Shown piece after piece: positions 1 through 5,895 of a stretch of 5,923 nt of DNA. This DNA comes from Pseudomonadota bacterium (lineage in GTDB: Bacteria; Desulfobacterota; BSN033; G020346125). Numbering within the stretch: the first letter of the stretch is position 1; every line of letters starts with the position of its first letter. The stretch lies in NCBI GenBank assembly GCA_030673585.1, contig DAOVIU010000091.1:1-5923 (forward strand). The letters are read 5' to 3'. The notes beneath the pieces were generated by a model that was not told the DNA's origin, made no database searches, and was given only the letters and a program-made list of their open reading frames with translations. A program made the translations under genes and the position numbers.

Positions 1-95
1 AGGAGAAAAACCGGGCACGTCTGGAGACCGTCTGCATCAACCAGAGGGGTGAAACCGTCCTCACCGGCGAGGCCTTGGTGATACTCCCGGCGTAA
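1..95 (+). CDS. MaoC-like (R)-hydratase / hot-dog dehydratase, C-terminal end only
   Basis: This is the 3' end of a gene that begins outside the window. The open frame runs from base 3 (phase set by the TAA at 93-95) and gives about 30 residues ending in ETVCINQRGETVLTGEALVI then LPA. The pattern of a strand, an NQ-(R/D)-G-E turn, V-x-TGEA and a final hydrophobic strand ending in PA is typical of the last two beta strands of MaoC-family hot-dog proteins. These hydrate trans-2-enoyl-CoA or dehydrate 3-hydroxyacyl-CoA. The catalytic Asp/His motif lies upstream and cannot be seen, so substrate and subfamily are open; a MaoC domain at the end of a larger protein is also possible. The gene is probably unrelated to the envelope genes, which have their own promoter about 190 nt downstream. 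Confidence 0.7.
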   Translation, partial: EKNRARLETVCINQRGETVLTGEALVILPA

Positions 96-280
96 AGCCA
101 ATGGATGAATTAAAGAGGCCTGCAAGCAGGGGAGATGAATTCCCTCACTCCATTACCCCGCTCATTCATGCGGCTAAGAGCGCGGTGGTCCTCCCTTCCG
201 AAACGTTGAAAATGTTACCGTTATATATATCTGCTCCGGATAGCGCCTATTGATAATGGATTCCCGCGGCCTCACTATTT

Positions 281-309
281 TTGACTTGGAATTATAAAAG
301 GTGTAAAGT
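281..309 (+). promoter_or_regulatory. sigma70-type promoter for the three-gene operon
   Basis: A -35 box TTGACT (281-286) and a -10 box TAAAGT (304-309) are separated by exactly 17 nt, with an AT-rich spacer. Transcription would start near 316, giving a leader of about 60 nt before the preferred ATG at 379. The position fits a promoter for the downstream operon that is independent of the MaoC gene. The call rests on box match and spacing only. Confidence 0.6.
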
Positions 310-338
310 AGAAATCATAGGTGTAAGGGAGAGGTGAT
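299..338 (+). repeat. Tandem 20-bp direct repeat overlapping the -10 box
   Basis: Two adjacent 20-nt units, 299-318 and 319-338, each begin with AGGTGTAA and match at 15 of 20 positions. The first unit contains the -10 hexamer and the second covers the expected start of transcription. Two sites about two helical turns apart over a promoter core is a common operator layout. No known regulator site is recognised. Confidence 0.4.
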
Positions 339-378
339 GTAACGAAAAGGGATGATGATTTCAATGGGGGGAACATTC

Positions 379-1395
379 ATGGATGAGAGCCAACAGTCAA
401 GGGGTTTTTCCCAATTGGTGAAATATGGCATCCCCGTGCTCATTGCCGTAGTGGTTGGGGCCTTTTTTCTCTTCAAATATGGCCCCTGGCAAAAACCCAA
501 GACCGAGGAGATTGAACGGGAGGCAGCAAAGCGCATCGAAGACCTCAAGGGGGAGCTCCGCGAGCCCATAGACATGGAGAGGGCGGATCACTTTGTGGAT
601 GCCAAAACGGTTCTCTCAAGGAAAGACCGGCGAATCATTACCACAACGCCGAAGACCCTTCTGGAAGATCTATCCGTTGGGCCCAAGTCCGAAATCAAGG
701 TCCTGTTTGAAGAGGAGAAAACGAGTATAACCACCCCTCGCGAGATCTGGGAAAACCGAACCATCCACCCGGATACTCCCATTCGCATTCTCAAGGAAGG
801 CGGAGTCGTCGTAGAGACCACCCCCCGGAAGCTCATGGCTGACCCATCCCTCACTCCAGACACGCCGATCAAGATTATCGAAAAGGTGGAGAGGGTAGCT
901 GTCACCACCCCGGAAGAACTCCGGAAGATGGTCCCAAGCCCGGATACTCCCATCAAGGTAATCGTGGAGAAGCCGGGAGAAGCCTTGACGCTCGCCCAGC
1001 TTCTTCCGGGGGAAGGGGAGCTTGGGAAAGACACCTTTTACGTTCACGCTGTGACCAGGGACGATGCTCAGGGCATCTGGGGCATCATCCAGCATGGCCT
1101 TATGGATCAGTTCCTCAAGGGAATTCCGGTGGCCGCTGAAGAGGGGGTTGCGGAAAGGAAGGTTTTAACCTTGGAGATACCGGAAAAGGCAGATGAACGT
1201 CGTGAAAACGGGTACAGTTCCTTCCTCGGGAACATTCTGGACAAAAAAACAAGGGAATCCTACGTCTATAACTATTCGGACGGCCGCATGGGCAGGAACC
1301 CGGACTACATCTCCCCGGGTCAGGAAGTGGTGATTTGTCGCTTTTCCAAGGAGGAGCTGGTGGAGATTTACAAGTACTTTGCCCGGAATTCCTGA
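379..1395 (+). CDS. Membrane-anchored protein with four 29-residue repeats and a LysM-like C-terminal region
   Basis: The family is not recognised by name. I prefer the ATG at 379 (338 aa) because a G-rich Shine-Dalgarno-like stretch (366-373) lies 5 nt ahead; in-frame ATGs at 352 and 364 would add 9 or 5 residues. There is one transmembrane helix (about 16-33), then a charged helix with coiled-coil character (40-70). Four tandem repeats follow: TTP motifs place their Pro at 91, 120, 149 and 178, exactly 29 residues apart, and each is followed by a PDTPIK-like strand (a degenerate PKSEIK in the first). The last part starts TFYVHAVTRDDAQGIWGII (219-237) and ends NPDYISPGQEVVI (307-319). These resemble the two ends of a LysM peptidoglycan-binding domain but are separated by about 70 residues. 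The N-terminal anchor probably puts the repeats in the periplasm. It is the first gene of the operon, 25 nt before the TPR gene. Confidence 0.85.
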   Translation: MDESQQSRGFSQLVKYGIPVLIAVVVGAFFLFKYGPWQKPKTEEIEREAAKRIEDLKGELREPIDMERADHFVDAKTVLSRKDRRIITTTPKTLLEDLSVGPKSEIKVLFEEEKTSITTPREIWENRTIHPDTPIRILKEGGVVVETTPRKLMADPSLTPDTPIKIIEKVERVAVTTPEELRKMVPSPDTPIKVIVEKPGEALTLAQLLPGEGELGKDTFYVHAVTRDDAQGIWGIIQHGLMDQFLKGIPVAAEEGVAERKVLTLEIPEKADERRENGYSSFLGNILDKKTRESYVYNYSDGRMGRNPDYISPGQEVVICRFSKEELVEIYKYFARNS

Positions 1396-1420
1396 AATCC
1401 TTATGCTGTGGTGAGCAGAG

Positions 1421-3364
1421 ATGGGTGCACGGATAAAGAATCGCCCCTGGGTTTTTCCCCTTCTTATGTTCGTTCTTTTTTGGCTAGCCTCACCTTTAGC
1501 TGGGGAAGAAAGGGCCGACTTTTACGTGAACCTGGGTCTCAGCTACTATGAGATAGGCCATTTTGATAAGGCTGTGGAGAGATTCCAGAAGGCCCTGGAG
1601 CTTGATCCCAATTTCCCCCGGCTTCGCGGCCTCCTCGGGTCGGCACTCCTTCAGAGTGGTAAGATCGATGGGGCAATTGAGGCATACAAGGAACAAATCG
1701 CCCGGACTCCCAAGGTAGCTCAATTCCATTTCAATCTTGGACTGGCTTACCAGCGGAAGGGACTTCCGGGGGAAGCAATAGCGCGATTCGAGAGGGCAGT
1801 GGAGCTGGACGGGGGACTTCTCGAGGCCCATCGGGCCCTGGGACTGAGCTATCTCGAAGGGGGAGACCCCTCCAGTGCCGTTTCTGCCTTTGAGCAAGCA
1901 ATCTCCCGTGATGCCTCATCCTGGGAGGATTACTACAACCTCGGTGTGGCCTTTTATCGTCAGGGGAAATTCGAGGACGCGGCTCGCTCATACCAACAGG
2001 CCCTCGTGTTCAATCCAAAAGGGACCGGCATTCATGTGGCGCTGGGAAAGACCTATGCCAGGCTGGGAAAGATGGATCTTGCCTTGAAACAGTATAAGAG
2101 TGCGCTGGATGCACGGCCTCTGGACCCGCAGGTTCACTATGAACTCGGCCTCCTGTACCGGCTCCAGGGCAATAACAACATGGCCATGGCCGAATTCGAA
2201 ATTGCCCTCACCCATGGCCCGAACCACTTCGATGCTCGGACAAAACTGGCCGATCTCTTGGTGGAGATGGGACAATTAGAGGCGGCCATTGAGGCTTACA
2301 ATAGGGTCCTCCAGGTGCGCCCCAATGCAGTTGATGCCCGGTTAGGGATGGGACTTGCCCTACGGGAAAAGGGGATGTACGGCGATGCCCTCAATTACCT
2401 CCTTGCGGCAAAGTCGCTCAACCCCGACCGGGGCGATATCCGGTTTCACCTAGCCCTTTGCTATGACCTCCAGGGCCAGTACGACAGGGCCCTCCCCGAG
2501 TACGAGGCGGCCATAAAGACGGACCCATCCAACGCCGAAGCCCACTTCAATCTGGGTGTGATCTATTATGCCCGAGGCGAAAAAACAAAGGCTGAAATCT
2601 ACTATCGAAAGGCGATCGAGAGGAAGCCCGATTTCGTTGAGGCGTACAACAATCTTGGAATCCTTTACGGCGAGAAGGGCTTGGATCGGGAAGCCCTCCA
2701 GTTCTACGAAAAAGCGGTTGCCGTGAAGCCCGATTTTGTCGAGGCCGTCAACAACATGGGGGTCATCTATCGGAAAATGAAATCATACGACGAGGCCCTT
2801 AAGCTCTTTGAGAAGGTCGTTCGGCTGGATCAGGGTTTCTCCAAGGGATACTACAACCTGGGTACCGTTCTTGACGCATTGGGGGAATATACCAAGGCCG
2901 CTGAGGCCTACCGGAAGGCGATCGAAATCGACCCGAACCAGAGCGATGCGTATTACGGCCTTGGTACTGTTCTGCAGAGACAGGGCCATACAGAAGAGGC
3001 CATGGGGGCTTATCGGAGAGCGATGGGAACCAACCCCCGGGATGTCCAGGCGCGATTCAAGCTGGCAGAAGTTTTGGCATCTCAGGGCCGTTACGACGAA
3101 TCGATCGAGGAGTACAAGGCGATTCTGAATGATGAACCCAAAAATGCGGAAATCCTGAACAACCTAGGGGTCGTCTACTTCAGAAAGAAATCCCACGAGG
3201 AGGCACTGCGGTACCTTCTCAGGGCGGTAGAGATTGATCCTAACGTTGGCTATATTCATAACAACCTCGGTATGGTCTACGCCGAGATGGGGATGCATGA
3301 CAAAGCCAGGGATGAATACGAGAAGGCTATCGCGGCCTCGGAGAGGAAATCGTCGACTCCTTAG
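1421..3364 (+). CDS. Exported TPR protein with 18 tandem repeats
   Basis: A 647-aa protein. Residues 1-27 look like a Sec signal peptide: basic start (R4, K6, R8), hydrophobic core 10-23, probable cut after SPLA. No lipobox Cys is present. Residues 31-642 divide into 18 tetratricopeptide repeats of exactly 34 residues, with no insertion or gap, each keeping the LG..Y...G.(Y/F)..A...(Y/F)..A(I/V)...P pattern; five residues follow. TPRs are protein-protein scaffolds, and this many would form a superhelix of more than two turns, so I infer a periplasmic scaffold binding the neighbouring envelope proteins. There is no catalytic domain. The in-frame stop at 1412-1414 makes ATG 1421 the first usable start, although its Shine-Dalgarno (GAGCAGAG) is weak and crowded, suggesting coupling to the gene 25 nt upstream. 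Some such repeats resemble O-GlcNAc-transferase-type TPRs, but the transferase domain is absent. Confidence 0.93.
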   Translation: MGARIKNRPWVFPLLMFVLFWLASPLAGEERADFYVNLGLSYYEIGHFDKAVERFQKALELDPNFPRLRGLLGSALLQSGKIDGAIEAYKEQIARTPKVAQFHFNLGLAYQRKGLPGEAIARFERAVELDGGLLEAHRALGLSYLEGGDPSSAVSAFEQAISRDASSWEDYYNLGVAFYRQGKFEDAARSYQQALVFNPKGTGIHVALGKTYARLGKMDLALKQYKSALDARPLDPQVHYELGLLYRLQGNNNMAMAEFEIALTHGPNHFDARTKLADLLVEMGQLEAAIEAYNRVLQVRPNAVDARLGMGLALREKGMYGDALNYLLAAKSLNPDRGDIRFHLALCYDLQGQYDRALPEYEAAIKTDPSNAEAHFNLGVIYYARGEKTKAEIYYRKAIERKPDFVEAYNNLGILYGEKGLDREALQFYEKAVAVKPDFVEAVNNMGVIYRKMKSYDEALKLFEKVVRLDQGFSKGYYNLGTVLDALGEYTKAAEAYRKAIEIDPNQSDAYYGLGTVLQRQGHTEEAMGAYRRAMGTNPRDVQARFKLAEVLASQGRYDESIEEYKAILNDEPKNAEILNNLGVVYFRKKSHEEALRYLLRAVEIDPNVGYIHNNLGMVYAEMGMHDKARDEYEKAIAASERKSSTP

Positions 3365-3382
3365 AGCCAACGCGGGGGGTCC

Positions 3383-4672
3383 GTGAAAAAAAAGAGGCTG
3401 ATTCCATCCCTTCTGTTCTCGCTTCTCATTCACCTGGGAGTTCTGACCTGGATCGATTTATACTTCGTCCCCACCCCGGGCCTGCCTGAGAGGCGTGATA
3501 TCATTCCGGTTGATATGGTCATCATGAAAGAGAAGGAGGGGAGATCTCCGAGGAGCGACCTTGCGATTAAGGAAACCGAATCTTCAAAGAAGCCCCTCAT
3601 TGCCAGGGCTGAGATAGCCAAGGGAACGCCAAGCATCACCCCCGCGGAGGATTTTCCCGGTCCCATCCCCAAGGAGGGCACCTTTAAGCCCAGCCTGAGC
3701 GTGGAACAAGTCCCAACAGCCGGTGTCCTCCCCGCAGGACAGGAGGGAAAGGAGGTGGAAAGCAGACGGGTTACCTCCCGTTCGCTGAATCCTCCCCAGC
3801 GGCTCCCCGCGATACCACAGTCCTCACCGGATCAATCCCCCCTCCTTGAAGTGGAGAAACCGAGAGTCTTGACTCTGGCCGAAAGAGGTGGAATTCCAAC
3901 CGATTCCACGACATTGGAGAAGATTACCGCTCCCTTGGGAAGAAACCGCCCACATGCCGAGGTCGTCTCCGACCTCCTCCCTATTCCCACGGTGAAATCT
4001 CCTGCCTCGCCGGAAGAAAGGGAAATGATGCTGGCAAGGCAGCGCGAGACTCCTCGATCCCATATCGGTAAGTCGATGGAGCCTTTTCTGACTGGGTTCC
4101 GGAAGAAGGGTACGTTTGTGGGAAAAGGGAAGGGCTTTTCGATCCTGCTCGTTCTGGATACCAGCGGATCGGTCAAAGGGACCCCGCTAGAGGGCATAAA
4201 GAAATCGGCCATGGAGTTCGTGAACCTCCTGGGAGAATCGGATCGGGGCGGAGTGATAACCTTTAATGACGAGGCGAGTCTGGTTGCTCCCTTCACTTCT
4301 GACAAAAACGCGCTGAAGCAGAAGATCGCGGGGCTCACGACAAAGGGGAGGAACACCGTGCTGTTCGATGCCCTTGATCAGGCCTTTCTCCTTCTGGAAA
4401 AGGAGAAGGGCAAAGAGAGATTTGTCGTTCTTTTTTCCGATGGGAAAGACGAGGGGAGCACATCGACTCCCGGCCAGGTGATCAATAAGGCCCGCAAATC
4501 GGAAATAGCTGTCTTCTGTCTGGGGTATTCCCGGGTTGAGAGGAAATACCTTCAGGCCTTGGAGAGCCTATCCCAGAGCACGGGAGGCATATTTGCCGAG
4601 GCCCCCCATTTTGGGGAAATCGTGGAACTGTTCAAGGCGGCCAGGGATGTGAAGGACAAGAGGGAATCGTGA
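3383..4672 (+). CDS. TonB-like membrane anchor fused to a von Willebrand factor A (VWA) domain
   Basis: A 429-aa protein from a GTG start at 3383, 18 nt after the TPR gene, with a G-rich stretch (3374-3379) just upstream. The basic MKKKR start and one transmembrane helix (about 6-29) carry S13-L-L-I-H17, the SxxxH motif of TonB-family anchors, followed by IPVDMVIM (41-48) as in TonB proteins. Residues 50-245 form a Pro/Ser/Glu-rich, low-complexity linker. Residues 252-420 form a VWA domain with an intact metal-ion-dependent adhesion site: DTSGS (D259, S261, S263), T325 in GRNTVLFDAL and D353 in FSDGKD. The TonB C-terminal domain is absent. VWA domains bind protein partners through the bound metal, and SxxxH anchors usually contact ExbB/ExbD-type motors; neither motor gene is in this window. 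The likely place is the inner membrane with the VWA domain in the periplasm, working with the TPR protein. Confidence 0.9.
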   Translation: MKKKRLIPSLLFSLLIHLGVLTWIDLYFVPTPGLPERRDIIPVDMVIMKEKEGRSPRSDLAIKETESSKKPLIARAEIAKGTPSITPAEDFPGPIPKEGTFKPSLSVEQVPTAGVLPAGQEGKEVESRRVTSRSLNPPQRLPAIPQSSPDQSPLLEVEKPRVLTLAERGGIPTDSTTLEKITAPLGRNRPHAEVVSDLLPIPTVKSPASPEEREMMLARQRETPRSHIGKSMEPFLTGFRKKGTFVGKGKGFSILLVLDTSGSVKGTPLEGIKKSAMEFVNLLGESDRGGVITFNDEASLVAPFTSDKNALKQKIAGLTTKGRNTVLFDALDQAFLLLEKEKGKERFVVLFSDGKDEGSTSTPGQVINKARKSEIAVFCLGYSRVERKYLQALESLSQSTGGIFAEAPHFGEIVELFKAARDVKDKRES

Positions 4673-4868
4673 TCCATTCACCATTGGTTTGCCGTTTAAA
4701 CCCTATCTCAACGGGAATCCCTATCTTCCCCCCGACGAAGCTTGCCCATTTTGATGGCGGTGTATCTCTTTTCCGCACCTTGGAATTTTCCCCATCCCCA
4801 TCAGCATAAAGAAGGTGGACAGCTTTCCCTGGCAAAACAAAGACAGGGGCTGCCCTATGAGATTTTGG
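4673..4868. other. Spacer after the VWA gene with no supported gene
   Basis: No gene with a credible start, ribosome binding site or protein pattern was found here on either strand. There are only short imperfect hairpins, such as CCAT-TTTG-ATGG within 4747-4758 and AGGG-GCTG-CCCT within 4844-4856, neither followed by a T-run, so no intrinsic terminator is called for the operon. Confidence 0.5.
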
Positions 4869-4896
4869 TTGATTTTTGGATCTGAGCGGCTAAAAT
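4869..4896 (+). promoter_or_regulatory. sigma70-type promoter for the SH3b gene
   Basis: TTGATT (4869-4874) and TAAAAT (4891-4896) are separated by 16 nt. The start of transcription would be near 4903, giving a leader of about 65 nt. With the roughly 300-nt gap after the VWA gene, this suggests the SH3b gene is transcribed separately. Confidence 0.5.
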
Positions 4897-4950
4897 GGGA
4901 GGGAGTTCGAATCTCAATAGTTGGATCGATTGGATACCCTCTCCATTGCC

Positions 4951-4960
4951 AAGGAAGGAG
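4951..4960 (+). promoter_or_regulatory. Strong Shine-Dalgarno that sets the SH3b gene start
   Basis: AAGGAAGGAG lies 8 nt before ATG 4969. It favours that start over the in-frame TTG at 4921, which would add 16 residues ahead of an otherwise clean signal peptide. Confidence 0.8.
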
Positions 4961-4968
4961 AAATCTCG

Positions 4969-5502
4969 ATGAGAAAGATACCATTTTATCTCATTCTTGT
5001 GGTCGTTTGTCTCCTCTCTATCCAAGGAAACGGGCTTGCTGAAACGATGTACGTGACCGACCGCCTCTATTTATCTCTCCGCAAGGGTCCGGATACAGGG
5101 GAGCCTTCCCTGATAGTTCTTCCGTCGGACACGAAGGTTGATGTAATCGAAACGGAGGGTAATTGGGCTCAAGTGAAGCTTGAGAACGGCAAAACGGGGT
5201 GGGTCATAAAAAAATATCTGGTTAAGGATGTGCCCAAATCCCTCATTATTGAGCAATTGAAGGAACAAATGGAGAAGAAGGGCCTCATCCCCGAGAGGCT
5301 TCAAAAGGAGAATGCCGCCTTACAAAAGGAAATAGATGCCCTGAAAAGCGAAATCCGTGAGAAGAATAAACGCCTTGAGGTGACCTCCAAGGAGAAAACC
5401 CTGAAAAGGCTCAAGGAGATCTATGCTACGGGAATTGTGGCCCTTCTTGGCGGGATAGTAATAGGATATCTGGTGAGGAGGCCTAAGAAAAGCAGATACT
5501 AG
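4969..5502 (+). CDS. SH3b-and-anchor protein (YgiM-like, TIGR04211-type architecture)
   Basis: A 177-aa protein. Residues 1-24 form a signal peptide (MRKIPFYLILVVVCLL core, likely cut after GLA). A bacterial SH3 domain follows (25-86) with MYVTDRLYLSLRKGPDTGEP and the NWAQVKLENGKTGWV strand pair typical of SH3b. Next is a charged heptad-like coiled coil (about 90-150), then a C-terminal transmembrane helix (152-169) and a basic tail RRPKKSRY. Signal peptide, SH3b, coiled coil and C-terminal anchor in this order match Escherichia coli YgiM and the TIGR04211 family. The mature protein would sit in the inner membrane with the SH3b domain in the periplasm, perhaps touching peptidoglycan; the molecular role of the family is not known. 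It has its own promoter and Shine-Dalgarno, about 300 nt after the VWA gene, so a shared envelope theme does not prove a shared complex. Confidence 0.9.
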   Translation: MRKIPFYLILVVVCLLSIQGNGLAETMYVTDRLYLSLRKGPDTGEPSLIVLPSDTKVDVIETEGNWAQVKLENGKTGWVIKKYLVKDVPKSLIIEQLKEQMEKKGLIPERLQKENAALQKEIDALKSEIREKNKRLEVTSKEKTLKRLKEIYATGIVALLGGIVIGYLVRRPKKSRY

Positions 5503-5516
5503 CCGCTAATCCAACC

Positions 5517-5551
5517 TCCGGGAGTCCGCCCTGAATCCCTGGGCTCCCGGG
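5517..5551 (+). terminator. GC-rich hairpin after the SH3b gene, possible terminator without a T-run
   Basis: CCGGGAG (5518-5524) pairs perfectly with CTCCCGG (5544-5550), extended by a T5517-G5551 wobble; a short CCC/GGG helix (5529-5531/5541-5543) can form inside. It starts 14 nt after the stop codon, as a terminator would, but the following bases (GTAGTTCTCC) are not a U-tract. It may instead protect the 3' end of the mRNA or aid Rho-dependent termination. Confidence 0.35.
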
Positions 5552-5597
5552 TAGTTCTCCACCGGTCCACATAATCTCACCGTTAAATCCATCCCGG

Positions 5598-5615
5598 GCA
5601 ATTTTTTGAAATTGC
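5598..5615. repeat. 7-bp palindromic hairpin GCAATTT-TTTG-AAATTGC
   Basis: A perfect 7-bp inverted repeat with a 4-nt loop in the AT-rich part of the last intergenic region. The same GCAATTTT word recurs at 5656-5663, within the larger inverted repeat. It may be a protein-binding site; no regulator is recognised. Confidence 0.35.
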
Positions 5616-5650
5616 GAGAAAATAAGAGATATTTGAGGGAAACCCAAGAT

Positions 5651-5699
5651 TTATTGCAATTTTGGATTTTGTTGTTCCCTTTGGGATAAAATGCAATAA
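5651..5699. repeat. 12-bp interrupted inverted repeat upstream of the GEMM-like RNA
   Basis: TTATTGCAATTTT (5651-5663) pairs with AAAATGCAATAA (5688-5699) through 12 bp with one bulged A (5659). The 24-nt loop holds a smaller TCCC-TTT-GGGA hairpin (5676-5686). The right arm includes a TAAAAT hexamer (5687-5692) that could be a -10 box, though no well-spaced -35 box is visible. It could be an operator or a cruciform over the promoter of the downstream RNA. Confidence 0.35.
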
Positions 5700-5700
5700 A

Positions 5701-5730
5701 CGGGAATGAACGGAAATAAACAGGGAGAAA
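5701..5730. repeat. Degenerate 10-bp phased repeat, three copies
   Basis: CGGGAATGAA, CGGAAATAAA and CAGGGAGAAA follow one another with an exact 10-nt period (5701-5710, 5711-5720, 5721-5730); ATGCAATAAA just before (5691-5700) is a weak fourth unit. Helical phasing of short A-rich tracts could bend DNA or place a regulator on one face of the helix. Confidence 0.35.
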
Positions 5731-5766
5731 TATCATTTGCAGTCATCGTTGAACAAGGTGTTTTGG

Positions 5767-5876
5767 TTTCGGGTCAATGTGTGGTAATAAAGAAATAGTC
5801 AGCGAAAAGCCAAACCATCCGTGAGGATGGGATGAAAAGCCACGGGTCTAGGGGAACGAGACTTTTGACCTTGAAA
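5767..5876 (+). ncRNA. GEMM-like (cyclic-dinucleotide) riboswitch candidate, variant
   Basis: A closing stem pairs TTTCGGGTCAA (5767-5777) with TTGACCTTGAAA (5865-5876), 11 bp with one bulged base. Inside is AAAAGCCAAACC, then a perfect 6-bp hairpin CCATCC-GTGA-GGATGG (5815-5830) with a GNRA tetraloop, then GATGAAAAGCCACGGGTCT and a second hairpin GTCT/AGAC (5846-5849/5859-5862). The order AAACC, GNRA-capped hairpin, GG-A-x-G-x-AAAGCC, ACGGGTCT...GAGAC is that of the GEMM-I class known from Vibrio and Geobacter, which senses c-di-GMP or cGAMP. It ends 7 nt before the Shine-Dalgarno of the next gene, as a translational switch would. Departures from consensus: the usual CGCAAAGCC is TGAAAAGCC, and the usual AGCCGGGUUACC-like 3' segment is missing (TTTTGACC here). 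Class membership is judged by eye from remembered consensus; ligand is not established. Confidence 0.6.
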
Positions 5877-5883
5877 GAGATTC

Positions 5884-5890
5884 AGGGGAG
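5884..5890 (+). promoter_or_regulatory. Shine-Dalgarno of the gene behind the GEMM-like RNA
   Basis: AGGGGAG lies 5 nt before ATG 5896 and sets that start; the in-frame stop at 5872-5874 rules out an earlier one within the RNA. Its position 7 nt after the closing stem makes it the likely control point of the RNA. Confidence 0.65.
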
Positions 5891-5895
5891 ATCAT

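Noticed and set aside
119..130. CCTGC-AA-GCAGG hairpin after the MaoC gene
   Set aside because: The 2-nt loop is strained and no T-run follows, so it is not a credible intrinsic terminator.
101..253. 50-codon open frame starting 5 nt after the MaoC stop (MDELKRPASRGDEF...)
   Set aside because: It has no Shine-Dalgarno, no recognisable motif and no other sign of coding, and its length is expected by chance at this base composition.
588..1034. Long minus-strand open frames opposite the repeat protein gene
   Set aside because: They are antisense to a gene with clear protein repeats; their Ser/Val/Gly-rich composition is that of a complementary-frame shadow.
4903..4917. GGGAGTTCGAATCTC, resembling a tRNA T-arm
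   Set aside because: Only three base pairs close the loop, and no acceptor stem, anticodon arm or D-arm can be built around it; a tRNA or tRNA-remnant attachment site is not supported.
4815..5042. 75-codon frame overlapping the start of the SH3b gene
   Set aside because: It runs in another frame into a well-supported gene with its own strong Shine-Dalgarno and signal peptide, and has no motif of its own.
5506..5736. 76-codon minus-strand frame in the last intergenic region
   Set aside because: No Shine-Dalgarno or promoter fits it, it has no recognisable domain, and it crosses the inverted repeats and phased repeats that look regulatory.
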